A stretch of DNA of 64,000 bases from AC-38 sp033856025. GTDB lineage: Bacteria; Actinomycetota; Thermoleophilia; Solirubrobacterales; Solirubrobacteraceae. The notes below the pieces were generated by a model, which saw nothing but the letters and a program-made list of their open reading frames with translations, was not told the DNA's origin and ran no database searches. The stretch spans positions 1 to 64,000 of the forward strand of contig JAWVFQ010000029.1 in assembly GCA_033856025.1 (NCBI GenBank), written 5' to 3'. Position 1 is the first letter of the stretch. Every line of letters starts with the position of its first letter. Of the stretch, positions 56,172-64,000 are shown in pieces. The position numbers and the translations under genes are program-made.

Positions 56172-57053
56172 GTGTCCCGGGGTCTCTCGCGGCAGTACGT
56201 GAAGCTCTGCGACGTCACGGACTTCGAGGATCCGGAGCTCCTGGACGTGGTCCGCGACCTGCTGCCGGAGCGCGATCCGGTCGCCCACGCCGAGCGCAAG
56301 GTCTGGGAGTTCGCCATGTGCGTGCTCTACCTGCGCGAGGCGGGGCGGCTGGACGAGCGCACCGAGGCGCTCGCCGTCGGCGCCGGCGACGAGCGGATCC
56401 TGTTCTGGCTGGCCAACCGCGTGGGGCGCGTCGTGGCCACCGACATCTACGGCACTGGGCGGTTCTCCGGCGTCGAGGCGGACCGCTCGATGCTCGAGGA
56501 CCCGGCGGCCCATGCGCCCTATCCCTACCGGGAGGACCACCTGGAGGTCCGCTGGATGGACGGCCGCGAGCTGGACTTCCCCGACGAGTCCTTCGACGTC
56601 GTCTTCTCGCTGTCGTCGCTGGAGCACTTCGGCGACGGCCGGCAGGTGGCGCGGGCCGCGCGCGAGATCGGCCGCGTCCTGCGCCCGGGAGGCCACGCCT
56701 TCATCGCCACCGAGTGCTACGTGCGCCGCCACCCGCTGGACCGCCGGGCGGTCCACGTGGCGCTGCGCGCGCTGGCGCTGACGCCGTGGCGCCGCCGCGG
56801 CGCCTGGTGGCGCGCGGGCGCCGACGTGTTCACCTGGGACGAGATCGAGCGCGCGATCGTCCGCCCGTCTGGCCTGCGCCTGGTCCAGCCCTTCGACTCC
56901 CATGTCTCGCCGGCCAGCTGGGCCAACCCGATCGACCTGCGCCCCGACGGCGGGCTGGTGCCCCGCAGCGGCTCGATGTGGCCGCAGGTCCTCATGCGCT
57001 TCCGCGGCTCGTTCTTCACCTCGGTCGCGCTGGCGCTGGAGAAGCCCGGCTAG
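56172..57053 (+). CDS. class I SAM-dependent methyltransferase
   Basis: A 293-residue methyltransferase. ALAVGAGDERILFWLAN (motif I, with a Gly-rich loop), VVATDIYG (motif II), FDVVFSLSSLEHFGD (motif IV) and RVLRPGGHAFIATE (post motif) are all present. An N-terminal helical extension of about 70 residues and a C-terminal substrate region (FTWDEIERAIVRPSGL) resemble methyltransferases of surface glycan clusters. The substrate is unknown. GTG 56172 is the only in-frame start near the homology. The stop shares CTAG with the convergent reductase. Confidence 0.8.
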   Translation: MSRGLSRQYVKLCDVTDFEDPELLDVVRDLLPERDPVAHAERKVWEFAMCVLYLREAGRLDERTEALAVGAGDERILFWLANRVGRVVATDIYGTGRFSGVEADRSMLEDPAAHAPYPYREDHLEVRWMDGRELDFPDESFDVVFSLSSLEHFGDGRQVARAAREIGRVLRPGGHAFIATECYVRRHPLDRRAVHVALRALALTPWRRRGAWWRAGADVFTWDEIERAIVRPSGLRLVQPFDSHVSPASWANPIDLRPDGGLVPRSGSMWPQVLMRFRGSFFTSVALALEKPG

Positions 57054-58057
57054 CTCAGGGCCAGCACGAGCTTGCCGGTGTTCTCGCCGCGGAAGAGGCG
57101 CAGGAGGACCTCGGGGAAGTCGCCGACGTCGCCCTCGACCACGTCCTCGCGCGACCGCAGCTCGCCGGAGCGCAGCCAGCCCGCCAGCGCGGACACGGCC
57201 TCCCCGTAGCGGTCGGCGTAGTCGAAGACGACGAACCCCGCCATCGAGGCGCGCATGACCAGCAGCTGCATGTAGTTCGCCGGGCCGGGGGGAGGCTCGG
57301 TCGCGTTGTACTGCGAGATCGCGCCGCTGATGACCACGCGCGCGCCGCGCGCCAGGCGCAGGAGCACGGTGTCCAGGATCTCCCCGCCGACGTTGTCGAA
57401 GAACACGTCCACGCGGTCGGGCGCGTGCTCGCGCAGCTGGCCGCGCAGGTCGCCCGCCCGGTAGTCGATCGCGCCGTCGAAGCCGAGCTCCTCCACCAGC
57501 CAGCGGCACTTCTCCGGGCCGCCCGCGATCCCGACCGCGCGGCATCCCCCGATGCGGGCGATCTGGCCGGCCACGGACCCGACCGATCCCGCCGCCCCGG
57601 ACACCACCACGGTGTCGCCCGGCTCCGGGCGCCCGACGTCGAGCAGCCCGAAGTAGGCGGTCACGCCGCTCAGCCCCAGGGTCCCCAGGTGCACCGCCGC
57701 GGGGGCGAGCGACGTGTCCACGGGCGTCGCGCCGGCGCCGTCGCAGACGGCGTAGCGCTGCACCCCGAAGACGCCGCTCACCAGGTCGCCCTCGCGGTGG
57801 TCGGGGTGATTGGACTCGACCACCCGGCCGATGCCCAGCGCGCGCATCACCTCGCCGATCCCCACGGGCGGGATGTAGGAGCGCACGTCGTTCATCCACC
57901 CGCGCATCGCCGGGTCCAGCGAGAGGTACTGCACCTCGACGAGGAGCTCGCCTTCCCCGGGCGAGGGCACCGGCGCCTCGACGAGCTCCCAGTCCGACGG
58001 CTTGGGCAGCCCCACCGGACGGGCCGCGAGGCGGCACTGCGCGTTCATCGGTTCCAT
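57050..58057 (-). CDS. NADP-dependent MDR oxidoreductase (leukotriene B4 dehydrogenase-like)
   Basis: A 335-residue zinc-free medium-chain reductase of the PTGR/curcumin-reductase type. SLDPAMRGWM, the cofactor loop VVVSGAAGSVGSVAGQIA and the FFDNVGGEILDTVLLRLARGARVVISGAISQYN block are characteristic. It reduces alpha,beta-unsaturated ketones or aldehydes with NADPH. ATG 58057 follows GAGG by 5 bases; ATG 58048 is an alternative. It lies 7 bases downstream of the acyl-CoA-dehydrogenase-fold gene, likely in one operon. Confidence 0.88.
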   Translation of the reverse strand: MEPMNAQCRLAARPVGLPKPSDWELVEAPVPSPGEGELLVEVQYLSLDPAMRGWMNDVRSYIPPVGIGEVMRALGIGRVVESNHPDHREGDLVSGVFGVQRYAVCDGAGATPVDTSLAPAAVHLGTLGLSGVTAYFGLLDVGRPEPGDTVVVSGAAGSVGSVAGQIARIGGCRAVGIAGGPEKCRWLVEELGFDGAIDYRAGDLRGQLREHAPDRVDVFFDNVGGEILDTVLLRLARGARVVISGAISQYNATEPPPGPANYMQLLVMRASMAGFVVFDYADRYGEAVSALAGWLRSGELRSREDVVEGDVGDFPEVLLRLFRGENTGKLVLALS

Positions 58058-58064
58058 GTTGGCC

Positions 58065-59192
58065 TCACAGGGTCGTGGTGTCGGTCGGGACGTCGAGCAG
58101 GACGCGGCCGGAGATCTCGCGTGACGCGGCGTTGACCTGGAAGTGCGCGGTGGCGGTGTGGGCGTCGCGGAAGCGGCGCTGGAGCGGCGAGTCGTCGTAG
58201 ACCGCGCTTCCGCCGGCCAGGTCGAAGAGCGTGCGTGCGACGTCGGCTGACGTGCGCACCGCGTGAGTGGCCGCCAGCCGCAGGTCGTTGCGCAGCTCGA
58301 CCGCCACCGGGCCCGCGGCCTGGGCGGCGTCCCAGGCCGCGGCGATCGCGTCGAAGTAGAGCGCCCGCGCGGCGCGCAGGGACGCCTCCGCGTGGGCCAC
58401 CGCGCCCTGCGTGGCCGAGCGCTGGGCCAGCGTGCGGGTTGACCCCTGCCCGACCTTGGCCGCGGCCAGCGTGGCGAAGTCGTCGAGCGCGCCGCGGGCG
58501 TTGCCCAGGGCGGCCGCCCCGATGGACAGCGCGAAGTACCCGAAGCTCGGGAAGCGGTAGAGCGGGCGGTCCAGCGTGGGCCCGTCGAACAGGGAGAACG
58601 TGCGGGCCGCGGGCACGAAGACCTCGTCGGCGACCGTGTCGTGGCTGCCGGTGCCGCGCAGACCGAGGGTGTGCCAGGTGTCGAGGACGTCCACATCCTC
58701 GCGGGGCAGCGCGATGATGCGAGGCACCGGATCCTCTCCCACCAGGCAGCCGGCGAAGAAGAACGCCGCGTGCGCGATCCCGCTGCAGTAGGGCCAGCGG
58801 CCGGACACCACGAGGCCGCCGTCCACCGGCCGCGCCTTCCCGCGCGGTGCCCACACGCCGGCGGCGATCGCGCGGGGATCGTCGAACAGCTCGGCCCGCC
58901 CCGCCTCGGGCAAAAAGCCCGACAGCAGGCTGCTGGTGACCGAGATCGACACGCACCAGCCGGCGGACGCGTCGCCGCGGGCGATCTCCTCCGCGGCGCC
59001 CATGGCCACGCCGGGCGCGAGCTCCGGTCCGCCCACCTCCCGCGCGGCGGCCCCGAGCATCAGGCCCGAGTCGCGCAGGCGCTCGACGAGGCCGGCGGCC
59101 AGGCCGCGGCGGCGCTCGGTCTCGGGCGCCAGCTCGCGGGCCAGCGCCGAGATTGCACGCGCCTCGTCGAGGCTGGCCCGGTCCGTCGGCAT
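58065..59192 (-). CDS. acyl-CoA dehydrogenase-fold flavin monooxygenase (HsaA/DszC-like)
   Basis: A 375-residue protein. The acyl-CoA dehydrogenase fold is present, but residues such as GDASAGWCVSISVTSS, VSGRWPYCSGIAHA and WHTLGLRGTGSHDTVADEVFVP match the HsaA/DszC/HpaH-like flavin-dependent oxygenase branch rather than true dehydrogenases. It would use reduced flavin from a separate reductase to hydroxylate a substrate. No flavin reductase is adjacent. It probably forms an operon with the MDR reductase that follows. Confidence 0.78.
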   Translation of the reverse strand: MPTDRASLDEARAISALARELAPETERRRGLAAGLVERLRDSGLMLGAAAREVGGPELAPGVAMGAAEEIARGDASAGWCVSISVTSSLLSGFLPEAGRAELFDDPRAIAAGVWAPRGKARPVDGGLVVSGRWPYCSGIAHAAFFFAGCLVGEDPVPRIIALPREDVDVLDTWHTLGLRGTGSHDTVADEVFVPAARTFSLFDGPTLDRPLYRFPSFGYFALSIGAAALGNARGALDDFATLAAAKVGQGSTRTLAQRSATQGAVAHAEASLRAARALYFDAIAAAWDAAQAAGPVAVELRNDLRLAATHAVRTSADVARTLFDLAGGSAVYDDSPLQRRFRDAHTATAHFQVNAASREISGRVLLDVPTDTTTL

Positions 59193-59239
59193 GGCCGAAG
59201 CTACCACGGCGCCGGCGTGCCGCGGGTCGCACCGAATTT

Positions 59240-59270
59240 TTGACACACAGACGGTAAAGGGGTCTACAGT
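59240..59270 (+). promoter_or_regulatory. sigma-70 type promoter of the TULIP-like operon
   Basis: A perfect TTGACA -35 (59240-59245) is followed after 17 bases by TCTACA (59263-59268) or after 19 bases by TACAGT (59265-59270). The leader is about 40 bases and ends with GAGGAG 5 bases before ATG 59314. This is one of the few classical -35/-10 plus ribosome-site arrangements in the window. Confidence 0.6.
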
Positions 59271-59313
59271 GCTCAAAGTTTCATCAGCAAAGATGGTTCA
59301 ACGAGGAGCTGAC

Positions 59314-60696
59314 ATGAGCACCAACGATTCCCCGGTCTTCGATGTGGCGATGGGCGGCGACGTCTCGGCACTCAACGCGACGGTCGCCGCCTTCTACGGC
59401 ACGTGCCGCGGCGTTTTCACGCAAACGTTCCAGGTGAACCAGGAGGGCATCACCACCGTCGAGGTGGACTTCCAGGCGCCTCCCACGGTCACGCTGGCTC
59501 CGACCGCCGAGGTGGTCGACCACGCTCGCGCCCTCGTCACCGGAACCGTCTCGGACTCGCAGGTCGAGGCGACGGTGGAGAACCTCACCGCCGGCGCCAT
59601 CACCGCGTCGTGCACGGAGTTCGCGTGCACGATCAACGGCGGACCGCACCCCATCGTGGTCACGGGCTCGGTCGTGTGCAGCGCGGCGGTCGACGTCCAG
59701 CCCGGGTCCGGCCAGGGCGGCTACGTGTTCGTCCTCCAGCTCTCCAACGGGACCTTCACCGACCCGGCGGAGCCCGACCTGAGCGCCCTGGTGAACGCCT
59801 TCGTGATCCCGAAGCTGCTGGCCTATCTCAACAACTCGATCCTGGCCAACATCCAGATCCCGGTCATCTCGCTCGAGGGCGTGACGTTCGCCATGCCGGT
59901 CGTGACGGACGAGTCCGCCGGAGGCGACGACTTCCTCCTGGGCTACACCGGACTGAACCCGGTGGTGGCCCCCGCGCAGGGAACTCCCTGGCCGGGCGGC
60001 ACGCTGTTCGCCGGAGTGGACGCCGCGGCGCTCGACGCGGTGGCCGCGAAGGTGCTGCCCGCCCCGAGTGGCAGCGGAGGCTGCGACGACCCGATCAACC
60101 TGAGCTGGGACTACTGGATCAACTTCAGCCCCAACTTCGAGGTGAACCCGGGTGCGGGCCCCGTGATCACCGCGACCATGGGCGTGACCGGCGGCGCCAG
60201 CATCACCTGGCACACCCCCGACGGCCTGCCGAACATCAGCTTCGGCGGCTCGATCACCGGCTCGGCCACGGCGATGGCGGCGATCGTCGCGGTCCAGGAT
60301 GGGGCCAACGAGGACATCAAGCTCATCATCCAGGGCCTGGGCGATCTCCAGCTCAACCTCAGCATCGACGGGCTGCCGGGCTTCCTCGACGAGTTCCTGA
60401 GCTTCATCACCAACGCGATCCTCGACCCGATCGCCGCCATCGCCGGGTCGGTCATGAGCGGCTTCCCGATCAGCGTCTACACGCTGTCACCCATCTCGCT
60501 CCAGTTCGCCGACCTCGGGAGCTACCAGCTGGTGGTGGAGAACCTCGAGCTCTCGCAGGTCGCGGGACCCGGTGGACTCGGGCTCATGACGGTGACGGCC
60601 ACGGCCGGGTTCCAGCCGGCCCCGAGCGTCTCGGTGCGCAAGTCGTCGGTGTCGACGCCGCGGCTCTCCGAGCTCACCGCGGCGGCCGTGGCGTAG
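59314..60696 (+). CDS. TULIP-like (P47/OrfX-type?) protein
   Basis: A 460-residue protein with no signal peptide or membrane helix. The N-terminus (FDVAMGGDVSALNATVAAFY) has the spacing of the first strand-helix of P47/OrfX-type TULIP lipid-binding proteins (D-V-x(8)-N-x-x-V). Long alternating beta strands follow, ending in a helix-strand block LDEFLSFITNAILDPIAAIAG and a C-terminal barrel-like region with ASITWHTPDG. Three or four cysteines occur. I infer a TULIP-related fold from pattern only. A strong promoter precedes it, and the next gene starts 3 bases after the stop, so they are co-expressed. Confidence 0.55.
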   Translation: MSTNDSPVFDVAMGGDVSALNATVAAFYGTCRGVFTQTFQVNQEGITTVEVDFQAPPTVTLAPTAEVVDHARALVTGTVSDSQVEATVENLTAGAITASCTEFACTINGGPHPIVVTGSVVCSAAVDVQPGSGQGGYVFVLQLSNGTFTDPAEPDLSALVNAFVIPKLLAYLNNSILANIQIPVISLEGVTFAMPVVTDESAGGDDFLLGYTGLNPVVAPAQGTPWPGGTLFAGVDAAALDAVAAKVLPAPSGSGGCDDPINLSWDYWINFSPNFEVNPGAGPVITATMGVTGGASITWHTPDGLPNISFGGSITGSATAMAAIVAVQDGANEDIKLIIQGLGDLQLNLSIDGLPGFLDEFLSFITNAILDPIAAIAGSVMSGFPISVYTLSPISLQFADLGSYQLVVENLELSQVAGPGGLGLMTVTATAGFQPAPSVSVRKSSVSTPRLSELTAAAVA

Positions 60697-60698
60697 GG

Positions 60699-62738
60699 GT
60701 GGCCGGCGACCCGGCGGGCCTCGCGCAGCGCTTCCGCCCGACCTACCGGCTGCACTCCGAGGAGATGTGGTACCCGTGCCATCCCGAGGACCAGCTGCGC
60801 TGCGCGGACCTCGTGTCCACGGCGGACGGCTCGATCGTGATCCCGGCGCTCGGAGAGGCCGCGGGGTCGCCCGCCGACCAGCTGCTGTGCACCCCGCTCG
60901 GCCTGACGCAGCTCGCCGCCCGGGGCATCGAGCTCGAACAGTCGACGGTGGACAGCCTCCGGTGGCATGCGACGTCCTCGCCCCACTACGGCTGGCTCAC
61001 CTCGTCGGCGGCCTACGTGCTGGCGCGGGCGGACGACCGCTTCATGGCGCCCTACGGGTGGATCGGCAGCGAGAGCTTCGATCCACCCGGGGCGACCTGG
61101 TTCCATCGCGGCGCGCCCAACAACCCGCTCGGGTGGCTGGGCGGCGACCCCTCGACCTATGCGAGCCAGGTCCTCGACCCTCCAGCCGGGACGTCACGCG
61201 GCGCGTGGCAGGAGCCGACGACCGTCGCCTGGGTGCAGGAGCACTCGGTGGAGGGCGTCGCGTACGTGGACGTGATCTACACGGTCATGCTGGCCTGGAA
61301 CGGGAGCATCAGCCTCCTGGCGGGGCAGGCGGAGCACCCCAACGACGTGGAGACGACGGTGGTCCGGCTCGCCGCGGCGGACCTCGACCACCCCGTGCGC
61401 TACATGTTCCAGCAGCACGGGGGCTACGCCTGGTACGAGCCCGGCGCCGTCGAGCTCGACGGCGAGCGCGTGGTCGTCTACCTGGCGCGCGAGAGCCACG
61501 AGTGCTACCCGCACGCCGGCCGGTCGGTGCGGATCTACGGCGTCGCCGACGACCTCTGCGACGCGGACGGCGTCACCTGGGACGCGCCCGTGCAGTACGC
61601 CTACCGGCCGCAGGGCGTGGACGGATACGGCGAGGACACCGATGCGCTGCGCTGCTCGCTCGCGCCGGGCGACCCGTCCAGCGTGGTGCTCGTGCCGCTC
61701 GACGACCCCGGTCCGCTGTGGCAGTACGTGCGCTTCTCGTTCCTCGGCCGCCGACCGCCGGCGGAGCCTCTGTCGGACGACGACTTCCTGTTCCAGCCGT
61801 TCCCCCTGCACACGACGAAGTGGTGGCCGGGGGAGGGGCCGGCCGCGAGCTCGGGGCCGCTCTCGCAGGTCGCGGCCGAGGCGAGCGCCCCCGGCGTGCC
61901 CCCGGGCTTCTTCGCCGACGTCGCGCCCTACCTCGGTCCGGACCCGCTGCCCGGCTGCGGCGGAGCCCCGGCGGTCCGCGCCGCCGACCCCGCGCCCGCG
62001 CCGGCGGCCACCTCGCGACCACCCTACGAGCCCTCGGTGCAGGACACCGTCCTGGGGAAGGACGTCGGCGGCGGCGCCGCCTCGCTCGCGCCCGACGCCC
62101 CCTTCGTCGACTGGCGGGGCGGGATCGGCAGCTACCTCCTGGGCTCGATCAACGCGCACATGCCCACGTGGGTGCAGGAGCTGCCCGACCCGCTGACGCT
62201 GACCGGCATCGTCGTGGGCGGCGGGCTGACGATCGAGACGCTCTCGGTGCACGGCTTCTCCACGCTCGTGGTGGCTCCGGTCACCGCCGTCTCCGCGACC
62301 GGCCTGCACGTCCACGGCTCCAGTGCCGACATCGCGTGCGCGGCGACCATCTCCTACCAGGGCGGCGCGGCGCAGCCCATGTCGGCGGACCTCGACGCGG
62401 TCACGATCGACTCCGCGGCACAGATGGTCACGCCGGTCGCCGTGCCAGGCCAGGATCCCGCGCAGTGGTACGTCCCGTACGTCGGCCCGCTGCCCTACTC
62501 CTACGCCACGGCGCCCTACGCGACCACGTCGCTCATCAGCCACGCGAGCATCGCCACGACGGCGCTCGTCATCGGCACGATCACGGTCGACGTCGGCAAT
62601 CCCACGGAGGACTGGTTACTCGACCTCCTGCTGGCCGCGTTCAAGTCGACGCTCGAGGGCGACGTGGCCACGGCGCTGGAGAGCGAGGTCAACGCGCTGT
62701 TGACGTCCGTCTACTCCGGGGCCCGGCGCGTCGCCTGA
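60699..62738 (+). CDS. Vps62/DUF946-like protein with TULIP-like C-terminal domain
   Basis: A 679-residue protein with no signal peptide. The N-terminal half has the Vps62/DUF946 landmarks: FRPTYRLHSEEMWYP (12-26), AEHPNDVE (211-218), QQHGGYAW (238-245) and YLARESHECYPHAG (261-274), then DDLCDADGVTWDAP. A Pro/Ala-rich linker (about 410-460) leads to a C-terminal beta-rich region (about 485-679) ending in an amphipathic helix PTEDWLLDLLLAAFKSTLEGD, TULIP-like in character. GTG 60699 lies 3 bases after the upstream gene's stop. Function unknown; a shared role with the preceding TULIP-like protein in binding lipid or membrane is inferred. Confidence 0.6.
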   Translation: MAGDPAGLAQRFRPTYRLHSEEMWYPCHPEDQLRCADLVSTADGSIVIPALGEAAGSPADQLLCTPLGLTQLAARGIELEQSTVDSLRWHATSSPHYGWLTSSAAYVLARADDRFMAPYGWIGSESFDPPGATWFHRGAPNNPLGWLGGDPSTYASQVLDPPAGTSRGAWQEPTTVAWVQEHSVEGVAYVDVIYTVMLAWNGSISLLAGQAEHPNDVETTVVRLAAADLDHPVRYMFQQHGGYAWYEPGAVELDGERVVVYLARESHECYPHAGRSVRIYGVADDLCDADGVTWDAPVQYAYRPQGVDGYGEDTDALRCSLAPGDPSSVVLVPLDDPGPLWQYVRFSFLGRRPPAEPLSDDDFLFQPFPLHTTKWWPGEGPAASSGPLSQVAAEASAPGVPPGFFADVAPYLGPDPLPGCGGAPAVRAADPAPAPAATSRPPYEPSVQDTVLGKDVGGGAASLAPDAPFVDWRGGIGSYLLGSINAHMPTWVQELPDPLTLTGIVVGGGLTIETLSVHGFSTLVVAPVTAVSATGLHVHGSSADIACAATISYQGGAAQPMSADLDAVTIDSAAQMVTPVAVPGQDPAQWYVPYVGPLPYSYATAPYATTSLISHASIATTALVIGTITVDVGNPTEDWLLDLLLAAFKSTLEGDVATALESEVNALLTSVYSGARRVA

Positions 62739-62758
62739 CCCGCGCGCCGGGTTGACGA

Positions 62759-63364
62759 TCATCGGCGCAGCGCGACCGCCTCGATCTGCCGCATCAGCGC
62801 CGGGTAGACGATCAGGTGGCGGAAGGGCCTGATGAGCGCCATGTACGCGTGTCCGAGCGGACCGCGGGGCTTGACGTAGACGGCCATCTGCGCGCGGTGG
62901 CGGCCCGCGCCCTCCTCGACCCAGGCCAGGTGCATCACGCCGTGCACGGTCCGGTTGGAGATCTCCGCGGCGAACTCGTCGTGGGTGAGGTAGAGCGGTG
63001 AGACCGGGACGGAGCCGAAGTCGACGTCCGCGGCCGAGGCCCGCAGGTCGTCGGGCAGCCGGCCGGCCAGGGAAGTCTCGTCCGTGCCGGGGATGGGCAG
63101 GTCGCCCGGGGCCTCGTTCGCGTCGCCGGAGATCCGGCCCAGGTCGAACCACTGGCCCAGGAGGTCGCGCAGTCGCCACAGGGCGCGGGCCGCCCGCGAG
63201 TCCGAGGCGGCGGGGTCGAGGGAGGTCAGCCGCTCGAGCAGCTCGGGGAAGTCCTCGGCGCCGCCGTGCACCGGGAGGGCCCAGACGTCCTCCAGCGTGA
63301 AGTCGGCCACGATCTCGTGGATGCGCCAGGGACGCGACCGGTGCGCCGAGCTCGAGATCCTCAT
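62759..63364 (-). CDS. DUF2867 family protein
   Basis: A 201-residue soluble protein with HEIVADFTLEDVWALPVHG near the start, GDANEAPGDLPIPGTDETSLAGRLP in the middle and HGVMHLAWVEEGAGRHRAQMAVYVKPRG followed by a hydrophobic AYMALIRPFRHLIVYPALM. This is the layout of DUF2867 proteins, which have a START-like fold. Its ATG overlaps the stop of the sulfite-oxidase-like gene (ATGA), so the two are coupled. Ligand unknown. Confidence 0.75.
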   Translation of the reverse strand: MRISSSAHRSRPWRIHEIVADFTLEDVWALPVHGGAEDFPELLERLTSLDPAASDSRAARALWRLRDLLGQWFDLGRISGDANEAPGDLPIPGTDETSLAGRLPDDLRASAADVDFGSVPVSPLYLTHDEFAAEISNRTVHGVMHLAWVEEGAGRHRAQMAVYVKPRGPLGHAYMALIRPFRHLIVYPALMRQIEAVALRR

Positions 63365-64000
63365 TCGGAGCCCTCGCGGCTGACCATGACGGCGCCCAGC
63401 ACCGGCAGGACGATCCTGCGGTACACGAAGCGCACCGACCAGGCCGGCAGCCGCGCGTGGCGCTCCTCGTGGGCCACCCGCGCGCGCGGGTGCGGGGCCA
63501 CGACCGACAGGCCGAAGGCGCGCAGCGACGACGGGTGCCAGGCGCCCGTGGGCTCGCGCGTGTGCAGATCGACGCGGCACAGGTGCTTCGTGTTCATGTA
63601 GCCGTACTGCTTCGGGCTGACGAGCCGCGCCGGAGCGCCGTGGTCGCCGGACAGCGGCGCGCCGTCCAGGCGGTCGGCGACGAGGACGTCGTCCGCCAGC
63701 GCGTCCTGGAGGGTCAGCGTCGAGCGGTAGCCGTCCAGGCCCGTGAGGACCAGGTGGGTGATCTCGCCCCGCGGCCGGGCCCGCGGCAGGATCGTCTCCT
63801 CCCAGAGCGTGCGGAAGGGCACGCCCTCCCAGCGCAGGTCGCGGACGCTCCAGCCGGCCACGCAGTGGAAGTCGGCGACCAGGGTGCGCCGCGGCATCTC
63901 CTCCAGGTCCGACAGCGCCAGGTCCAGGGGCGCCTCCACGGCGCCGCCGACCTCGAGGCTCGGCCGCTCCGGGACGTCGGGCGGCGGGTCGGCGAAGTGG
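63361..64000 (-). CDS. sulfite oxidase-family molybdopterin oxidoreductase (partial, 5' end outside)
   Basis: The visible 212 C-terminal residues run off the window edge. VADFHCVAGWSVRDLRWEGVPFRTL carries the Cys that ligates molybdenum in the sulfite oxidase/MsrP fold. HLVLTGLDGYRSTLTLQDAL and APARLVSPKQYGYMNTKHLCRVDL complete the family pattern. The C-terminus is short and basic, without a heme domain. The natural substrate (sulfite, methionine sulfoxide or other) is not determined. Coupled by ATGA to the DUF2867 gene. Confidence 0.82.
   Translation of the reverse strand, partial: HFADPPPDVPERPSLEVGGAVEAPLDLALSDLEEMPRRTLVADFHCVAGWSVRDLRWEGVPFRTLWEETILPRARPRGEITHLVLTGLDGYRSTLTLQDALADDVLVADRLDGAPLSGDHGAPARLVSPKQYGYMNTKHLCRVDLHTREPTGAWHPSSLRAFGLSVVAPHPRARVAHEERHARLPAWSVRFVYRRIVLPVLGAVMVSREGSE

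Overview
The window is GC-rich throughout and densely coded. GTG starts are frequent, and many neighbouring genes overlap by 4 bases (ATGA or GTGA). Gene content (HU, group-2 and ECF sigma factors, PASTA protein, a lone Mce protein, MpaB-type oxygenase, PadR and TetR regulators) points to a high-GC Actinomycetota, possibly Thermoleophilia/Solirubrobacterales. The phylum is an inference from gene families and base composition; no rRNA or housekeeping phylogenetic marker lies in the window. The only RNA gene recognised is a tRNA-Gln(CUG) at about 15.2 kb. I saw no insertion sequence, prophage or CRISPR array.

Layout. 0-13.2 kb is an extracellular polysaccharide locus: CapK-type adenylate-forming enzyme, hexapeptide acetyltransferase, three glycosyltransferases, NodB deacetylase, Wzy/ligase-like membrane protein, a two-domain dehydrogenase/oxidoreductase with a small partner, Wzz-like chain-length protein, YdjC deacetylase and methyltransferase. 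13.3-15.2 kb holds a secreted protein, an MBL hydrolase and the tRNA. 15.3-18.8 kb is a heterodimeric ABC exporter with one degenerate ATP site. 18.8-22.1 kb holds a secreted esterase-like protein and small envelope proteins. 22.1-27.0 kb is an operon of a divergent FtsH-like membrane AAA protease, a single-pass protein and a PD40 beta-propeller. 27-29.1 kb holds an acyl-CoA dehydrogenase and a PASTA protein, closed by a strong terminator.

29.1-35.4 kb holds a Lys/Ala/Arg-rich protein and a translationally coupled four-gene operon (DUF998/DUF3833-like, type-2-copper monooxygenase-like with a cupredoxin tail, secreted protein, single Mce protein). This operon is divergent from a TetR regulator across a palindromic operator. 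35.4-41.5 kb holds an SGNH protein, HU and a 1711-residue secreted subtilase with FG-GAP repeats. 41.5-48.5 kb holds an NhaP-type antiporter, UBP zinc finger, ABC-2 exporter, OsmC, aldo/keto reductase and secreted or hypothetical proteins. 48.6-55.1 kb is rich in regulation: group-2 sigma factor, TetR plus a FAD-oxidoreductase/DUF2834/MpaB operon, PadR, and an ECF sigma/zinc-finger anti-sigma pair. 55.1-59.2 kb holds DoxX-like, VIT, methyltransferase, MDR reductase and acyl-CoA-dehydrogenase-fold genes. 59.3-62.7 kb is the most unusual segment: two co-transcribed genes without signal peptides, one TULIP-like and one joining a Vps62/DUF946-like domain to a TULIP-like tail. The window ends in a DUF2867 gene and a truncated sulfite-oxidase-family gene.

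Two general features stand out. Many genes have a -10-like hexamer ending only 6-10 bases before the start codon, suggesting leaderless transcription. Four convergent gene pairs share one CTAG as both stop codons.
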